The position numbers and the translations under genes are program-made. From a virus, in IMG/VR virus record IMGVR_UViG_3300044695_004691, positions 1 through 27,934 of that record: a stretch of 27,934 bases of DNA; one strand, given 5' to 3'. The notes under the pieces are model-generated. The model was not told the origin of the DNA. It saw only the letters and a list, made by a program, of their open reading frames with translations, and ran no database searches. How positions within the stretch are numbered: the stretch's first letter is position 1; every line of letters starts with the position of its first letter. Below are positions 16,596 through 24,129 of the stretch, piece by piece.

Positions 16596-18133
16596 TGACA
16601 ACTGATAAAAAAATTAATATAAATGAAAATCAAGTTATATTTAAAAGAGACAACGGACATAAACACGATGGTCTTACCTCTAGTTTAATTGATTATACAA
16701 AATACTCTATATTTGACTTTCCAGTATTTCCAGTCGCACCTGTTGGAACTCCAAGAAGAAGGTTTGAAGATACGAATGTTAAAAACTTAGAAAGTTTTAT
16801 TATTAGCACTGTTGAGAATAGGGTTCTTAACCCAAGAGGTATTGCAGTTCAGGCTAACACAATCACCGCTAGGGAAATTGCATCTGGAACAATTACTTCT
16901 GGAGAGCTTGCTTCAAACATCATACTTGTTAACAATGTTATTAAAAGCAAAAATTACAATGGGACTGTTAATACAGAAGGAAATATTTCAGCGCGTGGCA
17001 ATACTGGCTGGGCTATTACTCATGCTGGAGAAGCTGAGTTTAATAATGTTTTTATAAGAGGCAACTTGATTGCGGGTGCTGGTTTTTATGCAGCATCAAA
17101 TACTCAAATTTTTGCTAATACGGGGGGCTTCTTTTCTTTAGGTTCTAATTTTACATGGAACGGTAGCGTTCTGACTATTAAAGGAGCACTGCAGTTTCCT
17201 GATGGATCAAGTCCAGGAACATTCGACAATGGTGATCCAATAACAGGAGGGAGCATTGGAGGAATTACTATATGGGGAAGTGGGATATATGCTGGTGCTG
17301 GTTCATGGGCTAATGCCAATACTCCATTTTATCTAGATAGTGGTGGATACTTCTCCTTAGAGAATAAGTTGTATTGGGATCCATCTTCAAATTCGCTAAC
17401 AATAACTGGCTCGATATTTGCCTCAACAATATCTGGCTCAACAATATCTGGTTCAACATTCAGCGTAACTGATGGTTCAAATGGGCTTGAAATAACTTCT
17501 GATGGATATATAAAAGCGGTTGGAGTAGCAGGTGTAAGAATTAAGGATTCAGACGGGACTACTGGAGGTACACAACTTTTTAAAGGTTTAGTTAAATCAG
17601 ATACAATACAAGGCTCAGTTCTGAGCGTTATTAGTCATTTTGATGCTAGAAGTATTGGAGTAAAAATTGAGCCAACAGATGGCAATACTCCATTAATTTT
17701 AAGCAGAAACTATGTAGCCGGAGCTAACTTTATTAGTTTTCGCACTGGCTCAACCACCGAAATAACAGCTCTTGAGTATAAGTCAACGACCAAAGTTGAC
17801 TTTAGCTGGTCTTCGGATTTAAGGATGAAAGAAGAGATTACGAACTTTATTGGCGGTTTGGATATTGTAAGAAATATACGCCCTGTTAACTATCGAATGA
17901 AAACTGCTCCTTTTGGAGAATATGAAGACGGTTTTATTGCTCAAGAACTTTTTGATGTGTATCCATCTGCGGTCTCTAAAGGAACGGATGAGGTAGACGA
18001 TAATGGGGATTTGATAAAGCCTTGGAAAGTGTTCTACAACTCTTTTACTCCAGTTTTTGCATCGGCAATCAAAGAACTTTTGGATAAAGTAGAGCAACTA
18101 GAGGCTAGGATACAAGCCCTTGAGGGTGTATAA
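16595..18133 (+). CDS. Tail fibre with C-terminal S74 self-cleaving intramolecular chaperone
   Basis: This 512-aa protein has an N-terminal attachment region, a Gly/Ser/Thr-rich beta shaft and a C-terminal peptidase S74 domain. The shaft has two related units (about 163-200 and 232-276), each with [FI]-Y-A, an aromatic G-[FY]-F-S-L turn, and L-T-I-x-G. The chaperone begins at W-S-S-D-L-R-M-K, giving the expected catalytic pair S407 and K412 in the S-D-x-R-x-K pattern, and continues through V-N-Y-R-M-K and G-F-I-A-Q-E-L. It ends with a coiled coil (L-L-D-K-V-E-Q-L-E-A-R-I-Q-A-L-E). In this family the domain trimerises the fibre and then cuts itself off next to the Ser, leaving a mature product of about 406 residues. 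The mature fibre probably binds the host receptor. It starts in a TAATG overlap. Confidence 0.88.
   Translation: MTTDKKININENQVIFKRDNGHKHDGLTSSLIDYTKYSIFDFPVFPVAPVGTPRRRFEDTNVKNLESFIISTVENRVLNPRGIAVQANTITAREIASGTITSGELASNIILVNNVIKSKNYNGTVNTEGNISARGNTGWAITHAGEAEFNNVFIRGNLIAGAGFYAASNTQIFANTGGFFSLGSNFTWNGSVLTIKGALQFPDGSSPGTFDNGDPITGGSIGGITIWGSGIYAGAGSWANANTPFYLDSGGYFSLENKLYWDPSSNSLTITGSIFASTISGSTISGSTFSVTDGSNGLEITSDGYIKAVGVAGVRIKDSDGTTGGTQLFKGLVKSDTIQGSVLSVISHFDARSIGVKIEPTDGNTPLILSRNYVAGANFISFRTGSTTEITALEYKSTTKVDFSWSSDLRMKEEITNFIGGLDIVRNIRPVNYRMKTAPFGEYEDGFIAQELFDVYPSAVSKGTDEVDDNGDLIKPWKVFYNSFTPVFASAIKELLDKVEQLEARIQALEGV
17423..17460 (+). repeat. 15-bp tandem repeat in the fibre gene
   Basis: TCAACAATATCTGGC is followed at once by TCAACAATATCTGGT and a partial third copy TCAACATT. 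It encodes S-T-I-S-G twice and then S-T-F. The length is a multiple of three, so copy-number change would keep the frame and lengthen or shorten the shaft by five residues. Confidence 0.8.
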
Positions 18134-18142
18134 TAGAAAGAT

Positions 18143-18820
18143 ATGGCTGATTATACTAACTACTCAATTGTCTCATGGGCAGACACAACCCCAATTACAA
18201 GTGTTCGTCTTAACCAGATGTCAATTAATATTGACCAAGTTAAGATTGTCAATGACGACAAGCCAAGAGGTATTTTAAAACTCGCTACTATTGCTAATAA
18301 CGTAACTAACACATCAAACGCTCAATTTGCAAACACAAAGATTATTGCATTAACCCAAGAAACTATTGGTAATGTTGCTTACGATAATAGAGTAACAATA
18401 CAAAGCTCTAGATATTATAGAATGGTTTTAAACTTTCCTGGAATTTCACAAGATGATCCGGGTGGTGAAGATAGTACTTACTATCTAAGATTTAGAAAAG
18501 GTAATACTGCAGGTAGTGGTGACATTATTGCTGCTTTTGTTTTAAACTCTGGCGTAGCTACATTTTTAAACACAGCGACAACGGTTGCTAATAGCCTTAC
18601 GATTGCAAACAATCTTGCTGTGCGAGGCGATATTGCTTTTGGTGCGGGTACTTACGAATATATTATTGCAAATCAGTCTTTAGAAAACCAAAGTTATTTT
18701 GTTGAAATCCAGAGAACTCAAGGCGGTGCAAGTGGTCCAAACAATGCTTCAAACTGGACAGTTCTTGCCTCATCTGGCGCTTTGCAATTTTATATAGAGG
18801 ATGCTGGCGGAATCGCTTAA
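18143..18820 (+). CDS. Putative minor tail protein
   Basis: This 225-aa protein starts with an ATG nine bases after the fibre gene, with AGAAAG just upstream. It has the N-terminal segment S-W-A-D-T-T-P-I-T-S-V-R-L-N-Q-M, typical of small virion proteins that begin with a short helical anchor. The rest is beta-rich and poor in charge, with many Asn, Thr and Ala and patterns such as Y-Y-L-R-F-R-K-G-N-T-A-G-S-G-D and Y-F-V-E-I-Q-R. That suggests a jelly-roll or other beta-sandwich receptor-binding or decoration protein. No cysteines or enzyme motifs are visible. Its position after the fibre and ahead of the replication block makes it the last structural gene. The function is inferred from position and composition. 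Confidence 0.6.
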   Translation: MADYTNYSIVSWADTTPITSVRLNQMSINIDQVKIVNDDKPRGILKLATIANNVTNTSNAQFANTKIIALTQETIGNVAYDNRVTIQSSRYYRMVLNFPGISQDDPGGEDSTYYLRFRKGNTAGSGDIIAAFVLNSGVATFLNTATTVANSLTIANNLAVRGDIAFGAGTYEYIIANQSLENQSYFVEIQRTQGGASGPNNASNWTVLASSGALQFYIEDAGGIA

Positions 18821-18821
18821 A

Positions 18822-19265
18822 ATGAGTAGAGGGCTTGCATCTCAAAGAAATGATGTAAAATGGTCCGATGAAATGCCATCTGGTGAAGATAGTGCAAACT
18901 ATAACGGTGGTAAATACATTGATGATAAAGGTTATGTACGAGTCTTAAAGACCGATCATCCTAAAAATATTCGTGGATATGCTTATGAGCATCGTCTTGT
19001 TATGGAAGAGTACTTAGGCCGCTATCTAGAACCTTGGGAAACAGTTCATCATATCAATGAAATTAAAGTTGATAATAGATTAGATAACCTTTTTCTATGC
19101 ACACACTCAGAGCATAGTGCAGTTCATAAAGAAGGACATAGAGCCTCTGCTGCGCGAAAAGAGAAAATGAGAGAAGTTGTTAAGAATACAAAACCTCATA
19201 CACGAAAGCGTAATCACGCTCAAAATAAACCCATAGAAAACAGGCTTAAAAGACCTAACATCTAA
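18822..19265 (+). CDS. HNH endonuclease
   Basis: This 147-aa basic protein contains Y-A-Y-E-H-R-L-V-M-E-E-Y, then T-V-H-H-I-N-E-I-K-V-D-N-R-L-D-N-L (H76-H77, N85, N89) and E-H98-S-A-V-H, the HNH_3 type pattern. The ATG at 18822 directly follows the TAA of the tail gene; an in-frame ATG at 18801 would add seven residues overlapping that gene and is less likely. The C-terminal 40 residues are very rich in Lys and Arg, which suits DNA binding. Genes like this are often free-standing homing endonucleases placed between phage modules, and this one lies exactly at the tail/replication border. A DNA-processing role is possible but no terminase gene is in view. Confidence 0.85.
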   Translation: MSRGLASQRNDVKWSDEMPSGEDSANYNGGKYIDDKGYVRVLKTDHPKNIRGYAYEHRLVMEEYLGRYLEPWETVHHINEIKVDNRLDNLFLCTHSEHSAVHKEGHRASAARKEKMREVVKNTKPHTRKRNHAQNKPIENRLKRPNI

Positions 19266-19273
19266 ATATCCTA

Positions 19274-19301
19274 TGGTATTATATTCGTGACTGTAAAGGA
19301 G
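19274..19301 (+). promoter_or_regulatory. Possible extended -10 promoter and strong ribosome binding site for the replication block
   Basis: TGGTATTAT (19274-19282) fits an extended -10 (TGn plus TATTAT, one mismatch to TATAAT); no convincing -35 is visible. AAGGAGT follows near 19295-19301 as a near-perfect Shine-Dalgarno sequence for the ATG at 19307. This is the only gap of this kind between the tail and replication modules, which is where a new transcription unit would be expected. Confidence 0.35.
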
Positions 19302-19306
19302 TCCGA

Positions 19307-20473
19307 ATGAAAGAATGTGAAGCAGAAGGCTGTAATCAGACCTTTGAGCCAAATACAAAAAACCAAAAATATGCAGATGCAAGTTGTAGAAAATCAATTG
19401 ATTCTCTTGGCTTGTGCAAGTTTAGAAAAGAAAATGGGCTTGTAGAAATCCCCGTAAATCCGGTTATAGGGAAAGCCCCGACAACTGAATCTGAATTAAA
19501 AGTTTCATATGCAAAGCTATTGCAGGAGTATGAAAAGATTAAGACAAAGCAGGATGCAATTGCTGATGCTGTTTATCGCGCGGTGAAAGAGGATATTAAG
19601 GATAATAAGATTACCCGCATCCCTGCCCCGTTTAAGGATAAGAGAAAGCACTCAGAAGAGGTTGCTGTCGCTGTTATTGCAGACTGGCAGTTAGCAAAGG
19701 TTACACCTACTTACAACTCCGAGATTTGTGAAAGGCGTATTGAGCAGTATGCAGATAGTGTTATTCGCTTGACTGAAATTCAAAGAGCAGAGCATCCTGT
19801 ACGGCACTTGCATGTATGGGCTTTAGGAGACATTGTTGAGGGTGAGTTAATCTTTCCTGGTCAGAGCTTCTTAGTTGATGGAGGCTTGTATCGCCAGATT
19901 ACTGTTGATGGGCCAAGAATTATTAAGAACTTCTTAACGAAGATGCTTGAGCATTTTGAGACAGTTACATTCGTAGGTGTAATTGGTAATCATGGTTCAA
20001 TCGGCGGTAGAGCAAGACGAGATCACGATCCAGAAACAAATGGTGACAGAATGCTTTATCGCATTGTCCAGTTGATGTTTGAAAATGAAAAGCGTATTAA
20101 GTTTGTAATCCCCGATGGTCGTGGAGAAAGAAACTGGTATGCAATTGACACAATTGGTAACTATAAGTCATTGCTGATTCATGGAGATCAGTTTGGGAGC
20201 CTCTCGGCTCTCTACTCATTCCAGAAGAAAGTTTATGGATGGAAGGTCGGAGCTATTGAAGAAGACTTTGATGATGTTTATTTTGGTCATTTCCATACCC
20301 CTACTAAGATGACATTCAACAGTGTGCAATGCCGTATCTCAGGAAGCCCTGAGTCTACAAATACATACGCAATGGAAAGTCTTGCTGCTGTCGGTAAGGC
20401 ATCGCAACCGCTGATGTTTGTTCATCCTGAGAGGGGAATTGTCACTGCTGAATATACTTGTTGGCTAGATTGA
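19307..20473 (+). CDS. Metallophosphoesterase with N-terminal Cys cluster
   Basis: This 388-aa protein starts with a short Cys motif (C-E-A-E-G-C then C-R-K), likely a small zinc finger, followed by a helical linker (about 60-105). The calcineurin-like metallophosphoesterase motifs follow in order: A-D126-W-Q128, G174-D175-I-V-E178, G227-N228-H229-G, H292-G-D and G327-H328-F-H330. These are the metal ligands of the family, with Gln in place of the usual His in D-x-H. This suits a Mre11/SbcD-like nuclease or other phosphodiesterase acting in DNA metabolism, supported by the replication genes downstream. A strong AAGGAGT precedes it and the next ATG is one base after its stop. Substrate is unknown. 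Confidence 0.85.
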   Translation: MKECEAEGCNQTFEPNTKNQKYADASCRKSIDSLGLCKFRKENGLVEIPVNPVIGKAPTTESELKVSYAKLLQEYEKIKTKQDAIADAVYRAVKEDIKDNKITRIPAPFKDKRKHSEEVAVAVIADWQLAKVTPTYNSEICERRIEQYADSVIRLTEIQRAEHPVRHLHVWALGDIVEGELIFPGQSFLVDGGLYRQITVDGPRIIKNFLTKMLEHFETVTFVGVIGNHGSIGGRARRDHDPETNGDRMLYRIVQLMFENEKRIKFVIPDGRGERNWYAIDTIGNYKSLLIHGDQFGSLSALYSFQKKVYGWKVGAIEEDFDDVYFGHFHTPTKMTFNSVQCRISGSPESTNTYAMESLAAVGKASQPLMFVHPERGIVTAEYTCWLD

Positions 20474-20474
20474 T

Positions 20475-20687
20475 ATGAAAACTTTAAGGCTTAAGTGCGC
20501 TACATGTGGTGGACCTAAGTTTATTGGGTCTCCGTATTATGCACATGGCTCTTATTATGTAGACATTACATGTGTTGTATGTAGTCATTCAAAAGATATT
20601 GAACTTGATAAGCTCAATAAGTTTTTAGAAAAGCTAAAGCAAGAAAAGGTGGTTATTAATGATAACAAAAAAACCAGTTCTGAATAA
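20475..20687 (+). CDS. Small zinc ribbon protein
   Basis: This 70-aa protein has two C-x-x-C knuckles, C8-A-T-C11 and C33-V-V-C36, about 21 residues apart with beta-type sequence between (Y-Y-V-D-I-T), the form of a zinc ribbon. The last 30 residues are a charged Lys/Glu helix. It starts one base after the metallophosphoesterase stop and its 3' end overlaps the MerR-like gene by 29 bases. Zinc ribbons of this size commonly bind nucleic acid or act as adaptors to polymerases; which applies here cannot be told. Confidence 0.75.
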   Translation: MKTLRLKCATCGGPKFIGSPYYAHGSYYVDITCVVCSHSKDIELDKLNKFLEKLKQEKVVINDNKKTSSE

Positions 20688-21093
20688 GTTTTATAAATAT
20701 TCAGATACAATCGTCAAGATAAAGAAAATCAGTAAATCATCAAATAAGATTTTTGCTGAGCGGATTGATAATGGCGAAGCAATCCTGATACCATACGAGC
20801 AGTGCGAAATATTACTCATTCGCTTGTATACTGTCGGAGAGGTCGCCAAGATTGTAGAAAAAAGATCTGATACTCTAAGAAAGTATGAGAAAAAGAATTT
20901 GATACCATCACCAAATAAATTTGGTGAGAAGTATCAAAGTTACCAAAGTTGGCGATACTATGAAGAATCGGACATTTATGAGATGATTGAATTCTTCAAT
21001 GATAGAACCCCCGGTAGACCAGTACAAAAAAACAACATTGATTTAAACTCAAAAATTAAATCAATTCAAGAGAAAGTAAAATTAAAATTCTGA
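20659..21093 (+). CDS. MerR-like winged-helix DNA-binding protein
   Basis: This 144-aa protein has two parts. Residues 1-55 form a small beta-type domain with many Lys (Y-S-D-T-I-V-K-I-K-K-I). Residues about 56-125 form a MerR-like winged helix: L-Y-T-V-G-E-V-A-K-I-V-E-K-R-S-D-T-L-R-K-Y-E, then L-I-P-S-P and W-R-Y-Y-E-E-S-D-I-Y-E-M, the recognition helix, wing and second helix of that fold. The usual long dimerising coiled coil is absent, as in excisionase-like or phage regulatory proteins. It begins inside the zinc ribbon gene, with AAGGTGG about eight bases upstream. It could be a phage transcription regulator or an architectural protein. Confidence 0.75.
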   Translation: MITKKPVLNKFYKYSDTIVKIKKISKSSNKIFAERIDNGEAILIPYEQCEILLIRLYTVGEVAKIVEKRSDTLRKYEKKNLIPSPNKFGEKYQSYQSWRYYEESDIYEMIEFFNDRTPGRPVQKNNIDLNSKIKSIQEKVKLKF

Positions 21094-21100
21094 GGTAATT

Positions 21101-21304
21101 ATGGCAGAAGATAAAGTTGAAATTTGGGCATCCCTTGGTATTACCAAGAACCTCGGCAATTATGAATCGCTGAGACTCGATGCAGGAGCAAAGACAATGG
21201 CAGTATCATTGGAAGATGAAAGTGCTTGGAAGAAGCTTTGGGATGCAATTGATATGCAGATCGAAGCGAAACTAAAAGAACTGGATGATGGAACTTCTAA
21301 GTAA
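21101..21304 (+). CDS. Small conserved-looking protein of unknown function
   Basis: This 67-aa acidic protein starts seven bases after the MerR-like gene, with TGAGGTAATT as a weak ribosome binding site. The N-terminal half reads I-W-A-S-L-G-I-T-K-N-L-G-N-Y-E-S-L-R-L-D-A-G, a pattern I associate with short unnamed proteins of actinobacteriophages. The C-terminal half is a charged helix. No catalytic or metal-binding motif is visible. Its 3' end overlaps the WhiB-like gene by 20 bases. Confidence 0.7.
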   Translation: MAEDKVEIWASLGITKNLGNYESLRLDAGAKTMAVSLEDESAWKKLWDAIDMQIEAKLKELDDGTSK

Positions 21305-21587
21305 TTGGAAAGACGAAGCAGTTTGTGCATCTGATACCAATTCATCAAAATGGGTTTCATACAACCTTGATGATATTGATTATGCAAAAAAAGGGTGTGC
21401 AAAATGCAATGTAAGAAAAGAATGCCTGATAATGGCATTCAAGAATGATTCATTTATTGGAGTGGTAGCAGGTATATCAGAGTATGATTACCTGCTACAC
21501 TCTTGGAAGAAAGTAACAGAAGAAGATGAAAGCAACTGGAGAACAGACGATTCTATATTTCCAGGATTGTTGCAAAAAATACAATAA
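21285..21587 (+). CDS. WhiB-family iron-sulfur transcription factor homologue
   Basis: This 100-aa protein has the four-cysteine WhiB pattern: C14, then C38-A-K-C41 and C47 (C-x23-C-x2-C-x5-C). It keeps the N-terminal W-K-D-E-A-V-C, the context N-V-R-K-E-C-L, and a G-V-V-A-G-I-S-E-Y-D turn equivalent to the G-[VI]-W-G-G-x-[ST] of the family. WhiB proteins hold a 4Fe-4S cluster and bind the primary sigma factor; they are essentially confined to Actinobacteria and their phages. The second Trp-Gly of the turn is replaced here and the basic C-terminal tail is missing, replaced by an acidic end. It may therefore act on sigma factor rather than on DNA, for example to inhibit or redirect host transcription. 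Confidence 0.85.
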   Translation: MMELLSNWKDEAVCASDTNSSKWVSYNLDDIDYAKKGCAKCNVRKECLIMAFKNDSFIGVVAGISEYDYLLHSWKKVTEEDESNWRTDDSIFPGLLQKIQ

Positions 21588-21834
21588 ACTATTCATTCCG
21601 GATTCTCCACGACAAGAACCAGTTGCAAAAGCAATATCTGAATTCTATGAATCAGACCTTTTGTTTAAGGCAGTTGAATCTTTTGTCAAGGCAAGAACCG
21701 GCCCTGTTTTAGTGTTTGATTTTGCAATTGAATCAAAAACATATATTGATAGAGTCCAATTTAATAACAAATCTGATATGCGCTTTAAAGAGATATTAGA
21801 TGAAACAAGAAAGAGAATGACAGATGAATTATGA
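21526..21834 (+). CDS. Unknown protein upstream of the helicase
   Basis: This 102-aa protein starts with an ATG preceded by GAAGAAG, inside the WhiB-like gene (62-base overlap), and its end overlaps the helicase gene by 11 bases. The N-terminus contains D-C-C-K-K-Y-N-K-L-F-I-P, perhaps a degraded Cys knuckle. A hydrophobic strand P-V-L-V-F-D-F-A-I-E follows near residue 60, and a charged helical C-terminus closes it. The tight overlaps on both sides support translation. No family is recognised; a helicase accessory or loader role is possible only from position. Confidence 0.6.
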   Translation: MKATGEQTILYFQDCCKKYNKLFIPDSPRQEPVAKAISEFYESDLLFKAVESFVKARTGPVLVFDFAIESKTYIDRVQFNNKSDMRFKEILDETRKRMTDEL

Positions 21835-23041
21835 GTTAAGAGTTATTAACTCGTTGCTTAATTCTGGCAATTATGTAGAGGCTGTAAATGATGGCATTGA
21901 AAATGTCTTCATTGAATACCGTGATATTTGGAACTTTATTATTCAGCACTATGATGAACATAAAAAGACTCCATCTAAGGATACTGTAAAACACCATTAT
22001 CCTGACTTTGAATTTATCAATACCCCTGAACCTCTTTCTTATTACTTGATTGAGGCTAAGAAAGAATCACTTTCTTATCAGACACGGCAAATTATCTCTA
22101 AAGCTAATAACATGCTTAAAGATATGGGGCCAAAAGAAGCGATGGCATATCTAATGCAATCAACATCGCAACTCTATAAATTCTCCAGCAGTCTAAAAGA
22201 TACTGACTTAGTAGGTGAATGGAAAGACAGAGCTGGAGATTTGCGTGAGAGATCAATGCAGGAGGCTAGGGATATCCCTGGTATTCCAAGTGGCATTAGT
22301 GTCCTTGATAAATCATTTGGTGGTTGGCAACCGGGAGACTTTGTTATCCTTTTAGGATGGACAGGTGTTGGTAAAAGTTTTATTGCTCGCTTATTCGCTG
22401 CTAATGCGTGGAGGGCTGGCTATAGACCGCTTATCATTTCATTGGAAATGAATAAACAGCAAGAAGGACAGCGACTTGATACATTGTTAAACAATGGAGA
22501 AGGTCACTTTACAAATACCGATCTTGTTAAGGCTAACCGAGGAATCGTTGACGGATATGAGAAATGGGCTGAGAAGACATTTGAAGGTAAGCATCCAATT
22601 TATTTGGTTACTTCAGAAGGTCTTGAGACTGCTGACCAGAATATGGTTCAAGCAAAGATTGACCAGTATCGCCCTGACATGGTAATCCTTGACTATCATG
22701 GCTTGTTTGACGATGCAAGTGGTGCAAAAACTGAAACAGAAAAAGCCAAGAACTTGTCTAAAGCATTCAAGCGTATTGCTGTTAAGAATGGTATTCCAAT
22801 CATTGACGTAGCAGCAGTAACAATGAATGAAGGTCATGCGGAAAGACCGCCTGAACTTGAAGAAGTTGCATGGAGTAAGCAATTGGCTTATGACGCTGAC
22901 TTAGTGTTAGCAATTCACCGTGAATACAATTCAGATGTATTCCAAGTAGTATCAAGAAAAGTAAGAAGATCAACACATTTTGGTTTCTATCTAAGATGGA
23001 ACCTTGAAACAGGAAAGTGGAATGAAGAATGGGAGCTATAA
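21824..23041 (+). CDS. DnaB-like replicative helicase
   Basis: This 405-aa protein has an N-terminal helical domain (about 1-130) and a C-terminal RecA-like ATPase. Visible motifs are P-S-G-I-S-V-L-D-K-S-F-G-G-W-Q-P-G-D-F ahead of the Walker A box G178-W-T-G-V-G-K184-S185, S-L-E-M-N-K (helicase H1a-like) and Walker B M-V-I-L-D290-Y. A Q-L-A-Y-D-A-D-L-V-L segment and an R-K-V-R-R motif follow. It should unwind DNA ahead of the phage fork as a hexamer and partner the primase two genes downstream. At 405 aa it is a little shorter than bacterial DnaB. Its stop overlaps the next ATG in a TAATG. Confidence 0.92.
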   Translation: MNYELRVINSLLNSGNYVEAVNDGIENVFIEYRDIWNFIIQHYDEHKKTPSKDTVKHHYPDFEFINTPEPLSYYLIEAKKESLSYQTRQIISKANNMLKDMGPKEAMAYLMQSTSQLYKFSSSLKDTDLVGEWKDRAGDLRERSMQEARDIPGIPSGISVLDKSFGGWQPGDFVILLGWTGVGKSFIARLFAANAWRAGYRPLIISLEMNKQQEGQRLDTLLNNGEGHFTNTDLVKANRGIVDGYEKWAEKTFEGKHPIYLVTSEGLETADQNMVQAKIDQYRPDMVILDYHGLFDDASGAKTETEKAKNLSKAFKRIAVKNGIPIIDVAAVTMNEGHAERPPELEEVAWSKQLAYDADLVLAIHREYNSDVFQVVSRKVRRSTHFGFYLRWNLETGKWNEEWEL

Positions 23042-23217
23042 TGCCTAAGAAGTTTGTCGCTGGCGAAGCACAGGACATTGAGACAATTGTAAGATTAAGA
23101 AAGTGGATAGAGGATGAGTGGAAGCAAGTACACGGAAACTTTACCAAGACTAATTTAACAACAGACTACGATGCGCAATCAAACATTTTCAAATTCAAAC
23201 TATACTTCATCAAGTAA
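23041..23217 (+). CDS. Small unknown protein between helicase and primase
   Basis: The ATG at 23041 sits in a TAATG overlap with the helicase stop and gives 58 aa; an upstream in-frame ATG at 23029 is less likely. The sequence has a helical, charged middle (I-V-R-L-R-K-W-I-E-D-E-W-K-Q-V-H) and overlaps the primase gene by 47 bases. No motif is recognised. Coupling with the helicase suggests a replication accessory protein. Confidence 0.6.
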   Translation: MPKKFVAGEAQDIETIVRLRKWIEDEWKQVHGNFTKTNLTTDYDAQSNIFKFKLYFIK

Positions 23218-24115
23218 TATTGAACGAAATATTAGGGAGTTATTTGATAACTACAACATTCATATCCATTCAGAGGGTATGAATGAAGTAAACATCTTTT
23301 GCCCCTTCCATAAGAATCTTCATAGTCCGGCTTTCTACATTAATATTAAGACTGGCTTATGGCAATGCTTTAACCCCTCATGCGGTAAGAAAGGTAACTT
23401 TAGACAACTCTATAAGCAAGTTACTGGTAAGCCGTTTACAAAGGATATAAAGCTCGACCATCAAGCTCTTCAGAATACTATTGACAGAGATCTGAACTAT
23501 GAAGAGGGGGAGAAAGACCAACTGAATATTTCCGATGTTGAAATAGACTATGACAATCAGGACATGTTATCTAATCTGATAACACTTTCCGAGAGAGGCC
23601 TAGAATACGAAACCTTGGAGACATTTGAAGTTGGTTATTCAATGCCAAAAGAAAGAGTTGTTATTCCCGTTAGGGATGCACAATATAAGTTAGTTGGCTT
23701 TATTGGTCGTGCAGTAAAAAGCGAACAAGAGCCAAGATACTTATACAACAAAGGCTTTAAAAGAGCCGATGTATTATTTAATATTCAGAATGCTAAATCG
23801 TATAACTCATGCATAATTGTGGAAGGCAGTATTGATGCGATGTTCATTCATCAGGCTGGATTCCCCAATGTCGTTGCTACACTTGGCTCAAGAGTGTCGG
23901 AATACCAATATAAATTGATGAGAAGATACTTTGATTCAATCACTATATTTTCTGACAATGATGCTGCTGGTGAGCAGATGAAACATGATATACTCAATGC
24001 GTGTAGTGGTAAAGAACTCTACACAGTGGAATTGCCTGCGGACAAAAAGGATGCAGGAGAGATGACACAAGAAGAAATAATAAATACATTAACAAACAAA
24101 AAAATACATATATAA
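23171..24115 (+). CDS. DnaG-like DNA primase
   Basis: This 314-aa protein has an N-terminal CHC2-type zinc finger: C44-P-F-H47 with H-S-P-A-F-Y, then W-Q-C66-F-N-P-S-C71-G-K-K-G-N. It has a TOPRIM domain with I-V-E218-G-S-I-D-A-M-F and F-S-D262-N-D264-A-A-G, the acidic residues that hold metal. The R-V-V-I-P-V-R-D and V-G-F-I-G-R-A segments match the strands before TOPRIM. At about half the length of bacterial DnaG it lacks a separate C-terminal helicase-binding domain. The ATG at 23171 lies within the preceding gene and has no clear ribosome binding site, so the start could be a little downstream. It should prime for the DnaE-type polymerase. Confidence 0.9.
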   Translation: MRNQTFSNSNYTSSSNIERNIRELFDNYNIHIHSEGMNEVNIFCPFHKNLHSPAFYINIKTGLWQCFNPSCGKKGNFRQLYKQVTGKPFTKDIKLDHQALQNTIDRDLNYEEGEKDQLNISDVEIDYDNQDMLSNLITLSERGLEYETLETFEVGYSMPKERVVIPVRDAQYKLVGFIGRAVKSEQEPRYLYNKGFKRADVLFNIQNAKSYNSCIIVEGSIDAMFIHQAGFPNVVATLGSRVSEYQYKLMRRYFDSITIFSDNDAAGEQMKHDILNACSGKELYTVELPADKKDAGEMTQEEIINTLTNKKIHI

Positions 24116-24129
24116 GGAAGGTATAAACA

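Noticed and set aside
18801-18821. Longer start for the HNH endonuclease at 18801
   Set aside because: It would overlap the tail gene by 20 bases with no better ribosome binding site; ATG 18822 sits right after the upstream stop and is the natural start.
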